From contig CAZXYF010000071.1 of NCBI GenBank assembly GCA_964644705.1, forward strand, positions 1 to 14,156: a stretch of DNA of 14,156 nt, given 5' to 3'. Below the pieces are notes generated by a model, which had not been told where the DNA came from, searched no databases, and saw only the letters and a program-made list of their open reading frames with translations. Of the stretch, positions 13,913 to 14,156 are shown in pieces. How positions within the stretch are numbered: the first letter of the stretch is position 1; every line of letters starts with the position of its first letter. Made by a program: the position numbers and the translations under genes. Origin of the DNA: CAZXYF01 sp964644705 (GTDB lineage Bacteria > Planctomycetota > Brocadiia > SM23-32).

Positions 13913-14156
13913 TTCGGTGATGTCACTTTCCGCAGCAGGAGGTTGCAATCGTCGGCCGAGTATAGTCGGTGGTGTGAAAAAAGAGGGGTAGACGGCCGAT
14001 CACAACAGGGGTTAGATGTCTTCCGGCATGGTAGGATGGCCGGGAATGGCGACCACTTCTGTTGGTTTCACTCTTATATCTAAACGACATACGCGGTTTC
14101 ATCTAAGCGGGCCGAACTAAAAACTTTCGGGTTTCAAACCCGGTTTGGTGTCGATT
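13913..14156. other. Region downstream of rplI, no gene seen
   Basis: No convincing gene, tRNA or rho-independent terminator was found in the last 244 nt. A perfect CGGGTTT-c-AAACCCG inverted repeat lies at 14128-14142, without a following T-run. It superficially resembles a tRNA T-arm but has no cloverleaf around it. Confidence 0.4.

Noticed and set aside
13913..14000. Inverted CGGCCGAT-type repeat after rplI as a terminator
   Set aside because: The arms are imperfect, about 40 nt apart, and no T-run follows.
14121..14156. Possible tRNA T-arm at the window end (GGTTTCAAACC)
   Set aside because: No acceptor, D-arm or anticodon stem can be drawn around it, and the spacing of TTC relative to the stem is off by one.

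Overview
The window looks like a piece of a draft bacterial genome of moderate to high GC. It is probably a planctomycete-like lineage, but this is inference. The supports are the ribosomal gene order L25(Ctc)-Pth-S6-SSB-L9 with no S18 gene between S6 and L9, a stand-alone Ser/Thr kinase, a SpoIIE-type phosphatase and a large VWA lipoprotein. A run of exactly 100 N (3634-3733) is a scaffold join. The genes on either side of it should not be assumed to be adjacent.

Layout. 1-3633: an APH-family phosphotransferase, a VWA-domain lipoprotein, and an MNT nucleotidyltransferase overlapping the start of a probable HEPN toxin that is cut off by the gap. 3734-6556: an SMP-30/gluconolactonase gene missing its start, facing a membrane-anchored SpoIIE/RsbU-type phosphatase and a rubredoxin on the minus strand. 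6557-9593: a sialidase-like beta-propeller protein on the plus strand, then a degenerate receiver protein and a small non-RD Ser/Thr kinase on the minus strand. 9594-10134: a short mobile element and a possible frameshifted gene remnant. 10135-10644: purE. 10645-14156: the ribosomal/replication operon ctc-pth-rpsF-ssb-rplI, with a near-consensus sigma70 promoter and a 5' leader that can form hairpins.

The best new observation is a 142-bp element at 9621-9762. It has 22-bp terminal inverted repeats beginning GTAA and is flanked by perfect 8-bp direct repeats (GTTTATGG). This is the signature of IS66-family transposition, so I read it as a non-autonomous IS66-type MITE. A one-ended, diverged copy lies at about 1075-1164, and the stop codon of the phosphotransferase gene falls inside it.

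Functionally the window mixes housekeeping genes (purE and the ribosomal operon) with signalling proteins (phosphatase, receiver, kinase) and accessory genes (MNT/HEPN, phosphotransferase, propeller enzymes). I did not find a clear, wholly new multi-gene system. The kinase/receiver/phosphatase neighbourhood and the interrupted MNT-HEPN pair are the parts most likely to repay a search.
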